From contig URZP01000007.1 in assembly GCA_900552365.1 (NCBI GenBank), positions 1 to 37,909 of the forward strand: a DNA stretch of 37,909 nucleotides. Direction: 5' to 3'. Positions 1 through 7,002 of this stretch are shown piece by piece. Position numbers and translations under genes: made by a program. Numbering within the stretch: the first letter of the stretch is position 1; each line of letters begins with the position of its first letter. This DNA comes from an uncultured Coriobacteriaceae bacterium. GTDB lineage: Bacteria > Actinomycetota > Coriobacteriia > Coriobacteriales > Eggerthellaceae. Under the pieces are notes generated by a model, which was not told where the DNA came from, did no database searches, and saw only the letters and a program-made list of their open reading frames with translations.

Positions 1-177
1 ATCGTTGAAAACGTCGTTAAGAACTTCTTGCTGTTCGAAGTAATGGTAGTAGTACGTGCTTCGCCCGACGCCGGCTCGACGCACGATGTCTAAGATCGAT
101 ATCTTTTCGAAATCCTTCTCGTTAAGAAGCTCAACCAGCGCGTCTTTGATTTTCTGCTTGGCATTAGTTGTTGCCAT
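1..177 (-). CDS. TetR/AcrR-family regulator, N-terminal part (runs off the window)
   Basis: Only the first 59 codons are in the window; the rest lies beyond base 1. The reverse-strand reading begins MATTNAKQKIKDALVELL and continues into a helix-turn-helix with the segment RRAGVGRSTYYYHY, the typical TetR recognition-helix pattern (G-x-x-x-x-x-Y-x-Y/H-F). The start at 177 is supported by an AGGAAGAGG sequence just upstream on the minus strand. It is transcribed away from the phosphodiesterase gene at 390, and the 212-base gap contains two perfect inverted repeats, so it probably represses itself and that neighbour; this is inference. The ligand-binding domain is not visible, so the inducer is unknown. 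Its N-terminus resembles that of the second TetR gene at 5577. Confidence 0.85.
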   Translation of the reverse strand, partial: MATTNAKQKIKDALVELLNEKDFEKISILDIVRRAGVGRSTYYYHYFEQQEVLNDVFND

Positions 178-294
178 TGCCCTCTTCCTTCGGTTCTGTT
201 TTTTGAGCAATAGTAGACGGGTTGACCATCGGCGAGGCGCATCGTCCCTTATCTACCGTGGATTTCATGCCAACATGGACATTTCTGCAAGAAG

Positions 295-341
295 TGTTCG
301 AACAGAAGTGCCCCGTTTGCTGATTTCCTGTACGAAATCAG
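295..341. promoter_or_regulatory. Two candidate TetR operators in a divergent promoter region
   Basis: Two perfect inverted repeats lie between the divergent starts at 177 and 390. One is the 10-base palindrome TGTTCGAACA (295-304). The other is CTGATTTC (320-327) and GAAATCAG (334-341) around a 6-base spacer. The second has the size and symmetry of a TetR-family operator and sits about 50 bases before the phosphodiesterase start. The assignment to the flanking TetR gene is inferred from position only. Confidence 0.45.
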
Positions 342-389
342 GTCGGTAAACTGATGATATCGGTTTCAATCAGGAAAAGGGAGGGACAT

Positions 390-2495
390 ATGCTTAGATC
401 GAAGGGTTTGAGCGATAAGGTGCTTTTGTTGGGCATCGACGGCATGGATCCGAAGTTCACCAAGCGCATGCTCAAAGAGGGTTACATGCCCAATACTCAA
501 AAGCTCATCGACAAGGGTGCTGCTCGTGAGGACCTCATGCTGCTTGGCGGTATCCCCACGGTTACCCCGCCGATGTGGACCACGCTCGCCACGGGCGCCA
601 CGCCCATGACCCACGGTGTTGAGGACTTCAACATCACCAAGAAGGGCGAGCTGGACATCAACTTCGCCGGCATTTACTCCAACAACGTCAAGGCCGAGCC
701 GCTGTGGAACATCACCGCTGAAGCGGGCAAGAAGACGCTTGTTTGGCACTGGCCCGGCGGCGCATGGCCTCCGACCAGCGACAACCCCAACCTCATGGTC
801 GTCGACGGCACCAGCCCGGGAGCTTTGGGCTTCGGCTACGCCATGCGCGACATGGAAGGTGTTGTCTTCGCCAGCGATAAGGTTCCCGCAACCAAGTTCT
901 ACTATGGTGCAGCCAACGACACCGACGAGCTTGAGGGCGACGAGAAGATCAAGAGCTACAAGAGCTCGCGCGTCAAGCCGCCGCATCATCAGGATTACTG
1001 GGACGAGCTTATCGCCCAGTTCATCGACGAGGTCGGCGACTTTCAGGGCTTCAAGCCTGTCACCCCTGGTCTGAACTACCGCACCGAGGTTCTGCTTGGA
1101 AATCGTTCTCAGATGGACGACCTGCACAAGTACCCCAAGAACATCACCATGTCCACCATCACCGAGCCGGAAGGCTGGGGCTTCGAGGTTCCCGAGGGCG
1201 CCAAGGAGATCACGTGGTTCAAGGTTATGGGCCACATGCCCGCACCCTGCCTGATCTTGAAGAACGATGAGGGCATTTACGATCGTCTTGCCATCTACAA
1301 CACCAAGCAGGTTGACCAGCCTATGGTCGTCCTCGAGAAGGACGTTTACACCGCCAACGTTCCCGACATGAGCCCCACTCGCGACGGTTCACTCGAGCAT
1401 GTCGTTCGCAACATGCGCCTGCTTGACCTTGCCGAGGACGGCAGCAAGCTTCGTTTGTGGTACTCTGCCGCGTTCAGCGCCGACGACAACCGTCCGTGGT
1501 ACCCGCAGTGGATCTTCGATGAGTGCACCAAGAAGTTCGGTCCTCCGGTCCCCACGGGTCAGATCGCCAATGATTACCGCATCATGAACGACTGCAACCT
1601 TGAGATGTGGCGTCAGGCTGGCAAGTGGCAGTCCGACTGCTTGAACTACATGATCAAGGAGCACGGCGTCGAGGTTATCTTCAGCCACTATCACTTGGTT
1701 GACATGTCCGGCCACACCTACATGAACGTCATGAAGGAACGCTACGACAGCCGTTACACCGAGGAAGAGATCTACCAGTGCGCTATCGGCACGTACAAGG
1801 CTTGCGACGAGTACATCGGCGAGTTCCTGCATCTGCTCGATGAAGGCTGGACCATCCTGCTCTTCTCCGACCACGGCCTGGTTTCCCGTAACGAGGACTT
1901 CGATCCGCTGATCGGCGACAACTACGGAGTTAATGCTGGCGTTATGTGCGAGCTTGGCTACACGGTCATGAAGAAGGACAAGTACCAGCAGGATACCGGC
2001 GACATCGACTGGGATAAGACCCGCGCTATCCAGATGGGCGGCAACTCCATCTTCATCAACTTGAAGGGCCGCGACCGTCACGGCATCGTCGATCCTGCCG
2101 ACAAGTACGAGTTGGAAGAGCAGATCATCTCCGATCTGTACAGCTACCGCGATCCGTTCACCAACCACCGCGTCGTCGAGTTCGCATTCCATCAGAAGGA
2201 CGCCAAGCTTCTGGGCTTGGGCGGCCCCCACACCGGTGCCGACATCGTCTTCTGCGTGAACGAGAATTACGTTTACGACCATGGTGAGTCGCTGTCCACC
2301 GCAGAGGGTCACCAGGACACCTCAACCTCCCCGATCTTCGTCGCCGCTGGCGCCGGCATCAAGGAAGGCTTCGAGATGCAGCTGTATCCTCGCGAGGTTG
2401 ACGTCGCTCCTACGGCGGCTGCCCTGCTTGGTGTTCGCTTCCCCGCTCAGTGCGAAGGCGCGCCTGCTTACAGCATCCTTACTGAGGAGCTTTAA
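390..2495 (+). CDS. Alkaline-phosphatase-superfamily protein (type I phosphodiesterase/nucleotide pyrophosphatase)
   Basis: A 701-residue, apparently cytosolic metal-dependent hydrolase; I see no signal peptide or membrane segment. The family uses two metal ions and a Thr or Ser nucleophile to cleave phosphomonoesters or phosphodiesters. Visible motifs are the N-terminal metal-binding GIDGMD (Asp17), the nucleophile region PPMWTTLATG (Thr64 or Thr65), HYHLVDMSGHTY with Asp and His ligands, FSDHG with Asp and His, and a C-terminal EGHQDTS with the last His. All expected ligands appear present. The start was set at 390 rather than an in-frame ATG at 354 because an AGGGAGGG Shine-Dalgarno sequence lies just before 390. 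A strong terminator follows, so it is monocistronic and probably controlled by the divergent TetR gene. The substrate cannot be read from sequence. Confidence 0.85.
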   Translation: MLRSKGLSDKVLLLGIDGMDPKFTKRMLKEGYMPNTQKLIDKGAAREDLMLLGGIPTVTPPMWTTLATGATPMTHGVEDFNITKKGELDINFAGIYSNNVKAEPLWNITAEAGKKTLVWHWPGGAWPPTSDNPNLMVVDGTSPGALGFGYAMRDMEGVVFASDKVPATKFYYGAANDTDELEGDEKIKSYKSSRVKPPHHQDYWDELIAQFIDEVGDFQGFKPVTPGLNYRTEVLLGNRSQMDDLHKYPKNITMSTITEPEGWGFEVPEGAKEITWFKVMGHMPAPCLILKNDEGIYDRLAIYNTKQVDQPMVVLEKDVYTANVPDMSPTRDGSLEHVVRNMRLLDLAEDGSKLRLWYSAAFSADDNRPWYPQWIFDECTKKFGPPVPTGQIANDYRIMNDCNLEMWRQAGKWQSDCLNYMIKEHGVEVIFSHYHLVDMSGHTYMNVMKERYDSRYTEEEIYQCAIGTYKACDEYIGEFLHLLDEGWTILLFSDHGLVSRNEDFDPLIGDNYGVNAGVMCELGYTVMKKDKYQQDTGDIDWDKTRAIQMGGNSIFINLKGRDRHGIVDPADKYELEEQIISDLYSYRDPFTNHRVVEFAFHQKDAKLLGLGGPHTGADIVFCVNENYVYDHGESLSTAEGHQDTSTSPIFVAAGAGIKEGFEMQLYPREVDVAPTAAALLGVRFPAQCEGAPAYSILTEEL

Positions 2496-2520
2496 GGCTA
2501 AGCAATTGGCAAACTCGCTC

Positions 2521-2553
2521 GAAGGGCCGCCGAATGGCGGCCCTTCGTTGTTT
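2521..2553 (+). terminator. Rho-independent terminator of the phosphodiesterase gene
   Basis: Perfect 11-base-pair stem GAAGGGCCGCC / GGCGGCCCTTC with a GAAT loop (2521-2546), followed by GTTGTTT. It lies 25 bases past the stop codon. Confidence 0.85.
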
Positions 2554-2652
2554 GCAGTAATGGGGTGAATCGCGTGGGCGCTCCGCCGCGAGAGATGGGT
2601 TATCGGTGCGACAGGCCGTTTCGGGCCACGTGGATATCCCCTCCCAATAAAG

Positions 2653-2681
2653 AAACGGACTGCAGGAAGGTGCTCCTACAG
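2653..2681 (-). terminator. Possible terminator of the two-component operon
   Basis: On the minus strand an 8-base-pair stem with one mismatch (CTGTAGGA / TCCTGCAG, 2660-2681) is followed by the T-rich TCCGTTTCTTTATT. It lies about 40 bases past the histidine kinase stop codon. The stem is short, so confidence is moderate. I see nothing else in the gap 2554-2721. Confidence 0.4.
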
Positions 2682-2721
2682 CCTGTTTGCGTGTTTGCTC
2701 GATGCGCTGTTGGGAGCTGCT

Positions 2722-3918
2722 CTAGTCGCAGGGGAGCGTCACAATGAAGGTCGAGCCTTTGCCTCGAGCGCTTTTCACGCGGATGGTGCCGCCGTGCAAA
2801 TCGACGATTCGCTTGCAAAGCGCAAGTCCAAGTCCGTTTCCCTCCTGCGCGTGTGAGGTGTCGCCCTGGTAGAAGCGCTCGAACAGATGCGTGCGCGTCG
2901 TTTCGTCCATGCCGCAACCATTGTCAGAGATAGTGCAGGTCACGGCGTGGCTCTTTGCGTCCTGCGCGATTTTGAGCGATACGTCGATGCGGCCGTTTTC
3001 CGGCGTGAACTTGACGGCGTTTTGCAGGATGTTCGTCCAAAGCTGACTGAGATAGTCGGCGTTTCCAGCCAGTTCCGCTTCGTCGATGTCGACGTCGATG
3101 GCGATGTTCTTCTCGTCTGCGTTTGGCTCGACAATGGCGATACTGCGGCGAAGCCCTTCTGCCACGTCCACGGCGCTGATGTTCGTCAGGATGCTTGACG
3201 ATTCCATACGCGACAAGTTCAGGATGTCCTCGGACAGGTTCGAAAGCCGCTTTGATTCGTCGATAATGATGTCCAGGTACTCGTCGCGTTCTTCAGGCGA
3301 CAGGTTCTGATCGCGAAGCAATTGCGCAAAACCGCTGATCGAAGCGATGGGCGTGCGAAACTCGTGTGAGAAGTCGCTGATGAAGTTGGCGCGCATGATC
3401 TCAATACCCGACAGCTCTTCGGCAGCCTTGTTGAACGACTTGGTGAACTGCTTCGCTTCATTGATCTCGATCCGATCGTTCGGGGGCATGCGGATAGAGA
3501 AGTCGCCTTTCGCCAGCTCTCCCATGTGCCAGGTCATGCTACGCATCGGCTTCACGATGGTGCGTTCGATGGCGACGGAGATCATGATGGCGAGTAGAAG
3601 CGACAGCAGGGCGATCATGCTCATGCTTGAGCGGGGGAGCACAAGGAACGTCTCGCCGCCTACGGCACTTAGCTCGAAGGGCTCGCCGCCAAGGAACGAC
3701 GCGGCGGTTAGCACGATCATGATGAACGCTTCAAGGATGAGCGTGAAGACGCCGACCGCGGCGATGCCACGGATGCGCTTGGGATGAGGGCTTCGCAATT
3801 GGGTGTGTCGCAGAGCGGGCTTTACAGCGTCGGGTAGGTCGTTCTCAGCTGCTTTTAGAGCGTCGATGGCGGCTTCGAGTGCATCGATTGTTGCTTGGGT
3901 GTCGGGCTTGGCTCCCAT
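2722..3918 (-). CDS. Membrane-bound sensor histidine kinase
   Basis: A 398-residue kinase, partner of the response regulator just upstream. In order it has a cytosolic alanine-rich N-terminal stretch (1-48), a first membrane helix (about 52-75), a short outside loop (about 76-98), a second membrane helix (about 99-117), a HAMP linker (about 118-170), a HisKA domain with phospho-acceptor His185 in DFSHEFRTP, and an HATPase_c domain with N-box (QNAVKFTPENG), G1 (DNGCGMD) and G2 (GNGLGLALCK). The sensing loop is short, so the signal may be membrane-borne or intramembrane; that is inference. The start is the ATG at 3918, one base after the regulator stop (TGAcATG), which implies translational coupling. 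A TTG at 3954 would extend it but lies inside the regulator gene. Confidence 0.93.
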   Translation of the reverse strand: MGAKPDTQATIDALEAAIDALKAAENDLPDAVKPALRHTQLRSPHPKRIRGIAAVGVFTLILEAFIMIVLTAASFLGGEPFELSAVGGETFLVLPRSSMSMIALLSLLLAIMISVAIERTIVKPMRSMTWHMGELAKGDFSIRMPPNDRIEINEAKQFTKSFNKAAEELSGIEIMRANFISDFSHEFRTPIASISGFAQLLRDQNLSPEERDEYLDIIIDESKRLSNLSEDILNLSRMESSSILTNISAVDVAEGLRRSIAIVEPNADEKNIAIDVDIDEAELAGNADYLSQLWTNILQNAVKFTPENGRIDVSLKIAQDAKSHAVTCTISDNGCGMDETTRTHLFERFYQGDTSHAQEGNGLGLALCKRIVDLHGGTIRVKSARGKGSTFIVTLPCD

Positions 3919-3919
3919 G

Positions 3920-4600
3920 TCACTCGCTTTCGTTGACAACGGCGCGGTATCCAAGGCCGCGTACGGTTTGAATCTCGAAGTCTCCCCAATCGGCGAAGCG
4001 GGTGCGCAGGCGGTTGATGTGCACGTTCACCGTGCTTTCGGCGCTGTCGGTGTCCCAGCCCCATACGTCGTCCAGCAGCTGCGCACGCGTGAAGGTGCGC
4101 CCCGGATTGGCCAGCAGTTTGAATAGTAGCTGGAATTCTTTGGGTGGAAGCTCTTCGCGAACGTGTCCACGTGTGACTGAGTAGTCGGTTTCGTCAAGGA
4201 CGGTGGCGCCCACGGTGATGCGCTTCTCGTCGAAGACGTTTGCGCGGCGTAGCAAGGCCTTCACGCGAAGAACCAGCTCCTGCATGTCTGCGGGTTTGGT
4301 GAGGTAATCATCGGCGCCGGCGATGAACCCGGCGCGTTTGTCCTGCTGTTCAAGACGGGCCGTCAACATGAGAACGGGCTGGTCGAACCCGTTGGCTCGC
4401 ATGGTGCGAACGAGCTCGAAACCGTCGACTTTCGGCATCATGACGTCGCTGATGACCAGATCAATGTGCGTTTTCTCAAACGCTTCAAGAGCAGCGGCTC
4501 CGTCAGCGACCGAGACCGGTTTGTACCCGGCGTGGCGCAGCACGGCACAGATAAGCTTGTTCGCGTTCTTATCGTCTTCAGCAATAAGGATGGTGACCAT
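3920..4600 (-). CDS. OmpR/PhoB-family response regulator
   Basis: A 226-residue regulator with an N-terminal receiver domain and a C-terminal winged-helix DNA-binding domain. Receiver residues are all present: acidic pair Asp9/Asp10, phospho-acceptor Asp52 in VISDVMMPK, Thr80 and Lys102 (YLTKP). The C-terminal domain contains NVHINRLRTRF and ends in the typical IQTVRGLGYRAV. The start at 4600 follows GAAGGAAA, 6 bases upstream on the minus strand; the open frame extends further up but without a good ribosome site. It is the first gene of a two-gene operon with the kinase at 2722. A pair of 11-base-spaced direct repeats overlaps the promoter, the kind of site OmpR-family dimers bind, so autoregulation is likely. 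Targets are not evident from the neighbourhood. Confidence 0.95.
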   Translation of the reverse strand: MVTILIAEDDKNANKLICAVLRHAGYKPVSVADGAAALEAFEKTHIDLVISDVMMPKVDGFELVRTMRANGFDQPVLMLTARLEQQDKRAGFIAGADDYLTKPADMQELVLRVKALLRRANVFDEKRITVGATVLDETDYSVTRGHVREELPPKEFQLLFKLLANPGRTFTRAQLLDDVWGWDTDSAESTVNVHINRLRTRFADWGDFEIQTVRGLGYRAVVNESE

Positions 4601-4692
4601 GCGGGTTTCCTTCGGTAGGTCGACTGGTTCGCGTTTAACTGGCGCAGCGCGTCTGAGCAGACGCTTCGCCAATCCGTTAACGCATCACGTTC

Positions 4693-4724
4693 AGTATACC
4701 GTCGAAGATAAACGCAAGATAAAC
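4693..4724 (-). promoter_or_regulatory. Promoter and phased direct-repeat operator of the two-component operon
   Basis: On the minus strand a -10 box TATACT (4698-4693) lies about 90 bases before the regulator start. Immediately upstream, where the -35 box would be, GTTTATCTT occurs twice with an 11-base period (plus-strand AAGATAAAC at 4705-4713 and 4716-4724). No good -35 hexamer is seen, which fits an activator-dependent promoter. Protein identity is inferred. Confidence 0.6.
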
Positions 4725-4843
4725 TCGCAGGTAGAAAGCTTGCTTCTAATGAACGCGTGTTGGTAGTCGCTCGAGGGTGGCGTAGGCTTGCCAAGGTTGC
4801 TGAGCGGGTGCTCTCGCTGGCTGTCTTTCTTTTTTGCATGCCC

Positions 4844-4881
4844 AAGAAAAGAAGAACCCCGACGAATAATCGTCGGGGTTC
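4844..4881 (-). terminator. Terminator of the 86-residue protein gene
   Basis: Perfect 12-base-pair stem GAACCCCGACGA / TCGTCGGGGTTC (4854-4865 and 4870-4881) with a 4-base loop. On the minus strand it is followed by TTCTTTTCTT. The plus-strand side has no T-tract, so it acts leftward. Confidence 0.85.
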
Positions 4882-4973
4882 AAGCAGAGCCCGTTCACTA
4901 AAGGGGAAGGGTAGCGAACGGTTGTTGTTGCGGCGATGGGAGGTGCCGCGGGCGGCATGCTAGGCCGAATGAA

Positions 4974-5234
4974 CTAGTGCATTGCGGCAAGAGTGCGGCG
5001 AGCTGCGATTGCGGCAACGGAGAAGGCGTCGCGGTTGTGCTGCTTCATGTTGATGACGCGACCGCGATTCTCCTGCTTCTGCTCGCGACGGAAGTTCAGC
5101 GTAACGGTGGTGCTGCCGGCTTCGTTAGCATCGACGGGCTCCCAGCCCATCAGCTCGAAGGCGTCTTTCGTGGTGGATGCGTCGCTGCGGGAGACGGTGC
5201 TGGTCTTGTACTCGTAGCTGGTTTCGTTCGACAT
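4974..5234 (-). CDS. Small hypothetical protein, DUF4177-like
   Basis: An 86-residue soluble protein of unknown function. The start at 5234 is supported by GAAAGGA about 9 bases upstream on the minus strand; the longer open frame to 5462 has no comparable ribosome site and the extra residues look non-coding. The first half has the pattern YEYKTSTV, FELMGWEPV, then a beta-rich TTVTLNFRRE, reminiscent of the short DUF4177 fold (YEYK, GWE, FKR). The C-terminus is basic and ends NRDAFSVAAIAARRTLAAMH. It is monocistronic with a strong terminator. The TetR gene at 5577 is divergent from it across an AT-rich gap, so control by that regulator is possible but unproven. Confidence 0.72.
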   Translation of the reverse strand: MSNETSYEYKTSTVSRSDASTTKDAFELMGWEPVDANEAGSTTVTLNFRREQKQENRGRVINMKQHNRDAFSVAAIAARRTLAAMH

Positions 5235-5576
5235 GATGTGTCCTTTCGTCATCTTGCTCGGCTTCCCGCGCAAGTCCTTTAAAAACTGTTTCGGTTTCAT
5301 CTTGCCGTTGACGTTATCATCGCTGTGGAAGGTGAACTGCTCGTCAACATTAGATGAACGGGTTGGTTTATGTTTCGGCAAGGGTTTGCAGAGCGTTTTT
5401 CGCGGAGCAGCTTCGGCGTCTCCTTCTTGTCTTGACCGCCTAGATACTCGCGATTTCCGCATTCATTTCCTTACTGCAGTAATATAATTATACTAGGAGA
5501 GGAACCAATCAATAGGCAATTTACTTCCAATAGTAAGATAATTAACTATCGGATAATAAAAAGTGAGGATACCCCT
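5235..5576. other. Divergent intergenic region with AT-rich core
   Basis: It separates the leftward 86-residue protein gene from the rightward TetR gene. The part from about 5460 to 5570 is strikingly AT-rich compared with the surroundings and contains the palindrome TTACTGCAGTAA (5470-5481) and an imperfect inverted repeat with ATAGT / ACTAT ends (about 5528-5547). These are candidate promoter and operator elements. I see no gene. Confidence 0.5.
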
Positions 5577-6107
5577 ATGGATATGCGCGTGGTGAAAACC
5601 CGTCGAGCCATTAGGAATGCCCTGATCGAGTTGGCAGAGGAAAAAGATGTTGAAAAGATCACGGTGAAGGAGCTGTGCGAGCGCGCCGAGATCAGCAAGC
5701 CGGCGTTCTACTCGCATTACGGCAATATCTATGACGTGGTCGATGAGATCGAGAATGAGGTTGTGCAAAAGGTTTGCGACCAGATGGCGCATCGAAGCAT
5801 TGACGATATCGCGCTTCCCGCCATGTTGCGCGAACTGGGTGAGCAGGTATATCAAAACCCGCTTCGCAATGTGGTGAGGGGCGACGCTGAGAGCGGGGTG
5901 CTGGGGCGCAAGTTCATCACGAATTTCATTGAGCAACGTCAGATAACCATGCATGAAATAGGAAAGCGAAGGGACTTCTTGGCTGTTGCCTTCGCGTTCG
6001 ACGGCCTTATGTCGATAATGCAACGAATGAGCCAAGAACAATTCGAAAAGTCGGTTGACGACCTGTCTGTGGTTATGCGCGCGGCCATCACGGCATTCGA
6101 GGCCTAG
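5577..6107 (+). CDS. TetR/AcrR-family transcriptional regulator
   Basis: A 176-residue regulator. The N-terminal helix-turn-helix covers roughly residues 8-55, with ITVKELCERAEISKPAFYSH as the recognition unit. The remaining 120 residues are the variable all-helical ligand-binding and dimerisation domain, with no match I can name; the layout resembles short TetR proteins with a C-terminal TetR_C-like domain. The start ATG at 5577 follows GTGAGG with an 8-base spacer; an ATG two codons later is also possible. It is followed by a terminator and stands alone. The AT-rich upstream region carries palindromes that may be its own operator. The regulated genes and ligand are unknown; the divergent 86-residue protein gene is the nearest candidate. 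Confidence 0.9.
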   Translation: MDMRVVKTRRAIRNALIELAEEKDVEKITVKELCERAEISKPAFYSHYGNIYDVVDEIENEVVQKVCDQMAHRSIDDIALPAMLRELGEQVYQNPLRNVVRGDAESGVLGRKFITNFIEQRQITMHEIGKRRDFLAVAFAFDGLMSIMQRMSQEQFEKSVDDLSVVMRAAITAFEA

Positions 6108-6144
6108 GCAACGCGCATCCTCGTTTCTTTCGTGCAGGTAAGCC

Positions 6145-6189
6145 AAGGGGTGCCCCGCCAACATCGGCGAGGCACCCCTTGCTGTTTGT
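6145..6189 (+). terminator. Terminator after the TetR gene
   Basis: A 10-base-pair outer stem AAGGGGTGCC / GGCACCCCTT (6145-6154 and 6171-6180) with an inner CGCC / GGCG pairing, followed by GCTGTTTGT. It lies 37 bases past the stop codon. Confidence 0.75.
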
Positions 6190-6219
6190 TCATGAAGTTG
6201 TTTTACCTGATGGCAGGCA

Positions 6220-6259
6220 TGAAAATGCCCCGGCTCTGGGAGAAAGTGAGAGCCGGGGC
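6220..6259 (-). terminator. Terminator of the thioredoxin-like gene
   Basis: Perfect 11-base-pair stem GCCCCGGCTCT / AGAGCCGGGGC (6227-6237 and 6249-6259). On the minus strand it is followed by ATTTTC. It lies 42 bases past the thioredoxin-like stop codon, back to back with the terminator of the converging TetR gene. Confidence 0.75.
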
Positions 6260-6301
6260 GGGTAGGAAAAGGTTTTGCGTCGTGGCTGACGCGAAAGGCT
6301 G

Positions 6302-6625
6302 TTAGCCGATGATCTCTTCGATCTTCTCTTCGTACTCCTCGATGGGATGATCGCCAGCGAGCTTGCCAAGGAACTCGCCATCGTTGAAGAACAGGACCTG
6401 CGGAACGCCCTTCAGGGAGAAGCGGGAGATCATGCCGGGCTCTTCCTCGACGTCGACCTCGTAGAAGTTGAACTTGCCCTCGTACTGAGAGTCCTCGGAA
6501 AGCTCCTCGATCTTGGGGTGAACCTGCTGGCATACGTGGCAGGATTGACGGCTGAAGATGACCAGGCAGGGCTCGCCGTCGTCGTAGATGATTTCTTCAA
6601 AGCTTGGTCCATCAAGTTTCTTCAT
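6302..6625 (-). CDS. Thioredoxin-like protein with a CHVC active site
   Basis: A 107-residue single-domain cytosolic thioredoxin-fold protein for dithiol-disulfide exchange. The redox motif is Cys29-His-Val-Cys32 in SRQSCHVCQQVHP, replacing the classical CGPC; the cis-proline is Pro75 in KGVPQVLFF. The central D/E-rich strand region FNFYEVDVEEEP matches the conserved beta-strand. The start at 6625 was chosen over an upstream frame start at 6685 because AGGAGAGG lies 9 bases before it on the minus strand. The gene stands alone with its own terminator. Its CxxC dipeptide should give a redox potential different from standard thioredoxin, closer to DsbA/TlpA-like variants, but it has no signal peptide. 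Its partner reductase is not in the window. Confidence 0.88.
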   Translation of the reverse strand: MKKLDGPSFEEIIYDDGEPCLVIFSRQSCHVCQQVHPKIEELSEDSQYEGKFNFYEVDVEEEPGMISRFSLKGVPQVLFFNDGEFLGKLAGDHPIEEYEEKIEEIIG

Positions 6626-7002
6626 GATACTGACCTCTCCTCGAAATGGGTAAAACTCAACGTGAACAAAGAATATCAACCCCAAACTGATGTGTCCATC
6701 AAATTAAAGTTGATATGCAGCTGTCCATGTCAAGTTCGAATTGATGCACGGGCAGGTGAGAGCACGAAACGGGCCCTTTGCATGGCGAAGCGCTCGATTG
6801 AGCAGTGAGGCACGGATCGCGGCGCTTTGCATGGTGAAAAACCCCGCCGAAACATCGCTGAAACAGCGCTGCTCGAAACCCCCTGCAAAGCGGCCGTTTA
6901 TGCGCCATATCCGTGTAGTTGAGGTTTGACGATGCCGCCTTTGGGCTTATCTTCTATAATTCAAATCTCATTTGAAAACTTCTGCATTGAGGAGGTGCGT
7001 GC
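6626..7002. other. Intergenic region between divergent trx-like and carboxyltransferase genes
   Basis: It holds the promoters of two divergent genes. Directly repeated CTTTGCATGGyGAA occurs at 6776-6789 and 6825-6838, and GCTTTGCA (6824-6831) pairs with TGCAAAGC (6884-6891). GAAAC occurs at 6766, 6849, 6860 and 6875, the middle two exactly 11 bases apart. I see no gene. Confidence 0.5.
6955..6976 (+). promoter_or_regulatory. Promoter and operator-like repeat of the carboxylase operon
   Basis: A perfect -10 box TATAAT (6955-6960) has no well-placed -35 hexamer. Overlapping its last base is an inverted repeat TTCAAAT-ctc-ATTTGAA (6960-6976) covering the likely transcription start, a position typical for a repressor. 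The binding protein is unknown. Confidence 0.5.

Larger units (their letters stand above)
4601..4973. other. Intergenic region between the regulator and the 86-residue protein gene
   Basis: It holds the regulator promoter with its repeats (4693-4724) and a strong leftward terminator (4844-4881). Both flanking genes run leftward. I see no convincing gene in the remaining sequence. Confidence 0.6.

Noticed and set aside
3919..3954. TTG 3954 as histidine kinase start
   Set aside because: It would overlap the regulator by 35 bases; ATG 3918 directly after the regulator stop is simpler.
6926..6960. TTGACG (6926-6931) as -35 of the carboxylase promoter
   Set aside because: The gap to TATAAT is 23 bases, too long for a standard sigma-70 promoter.
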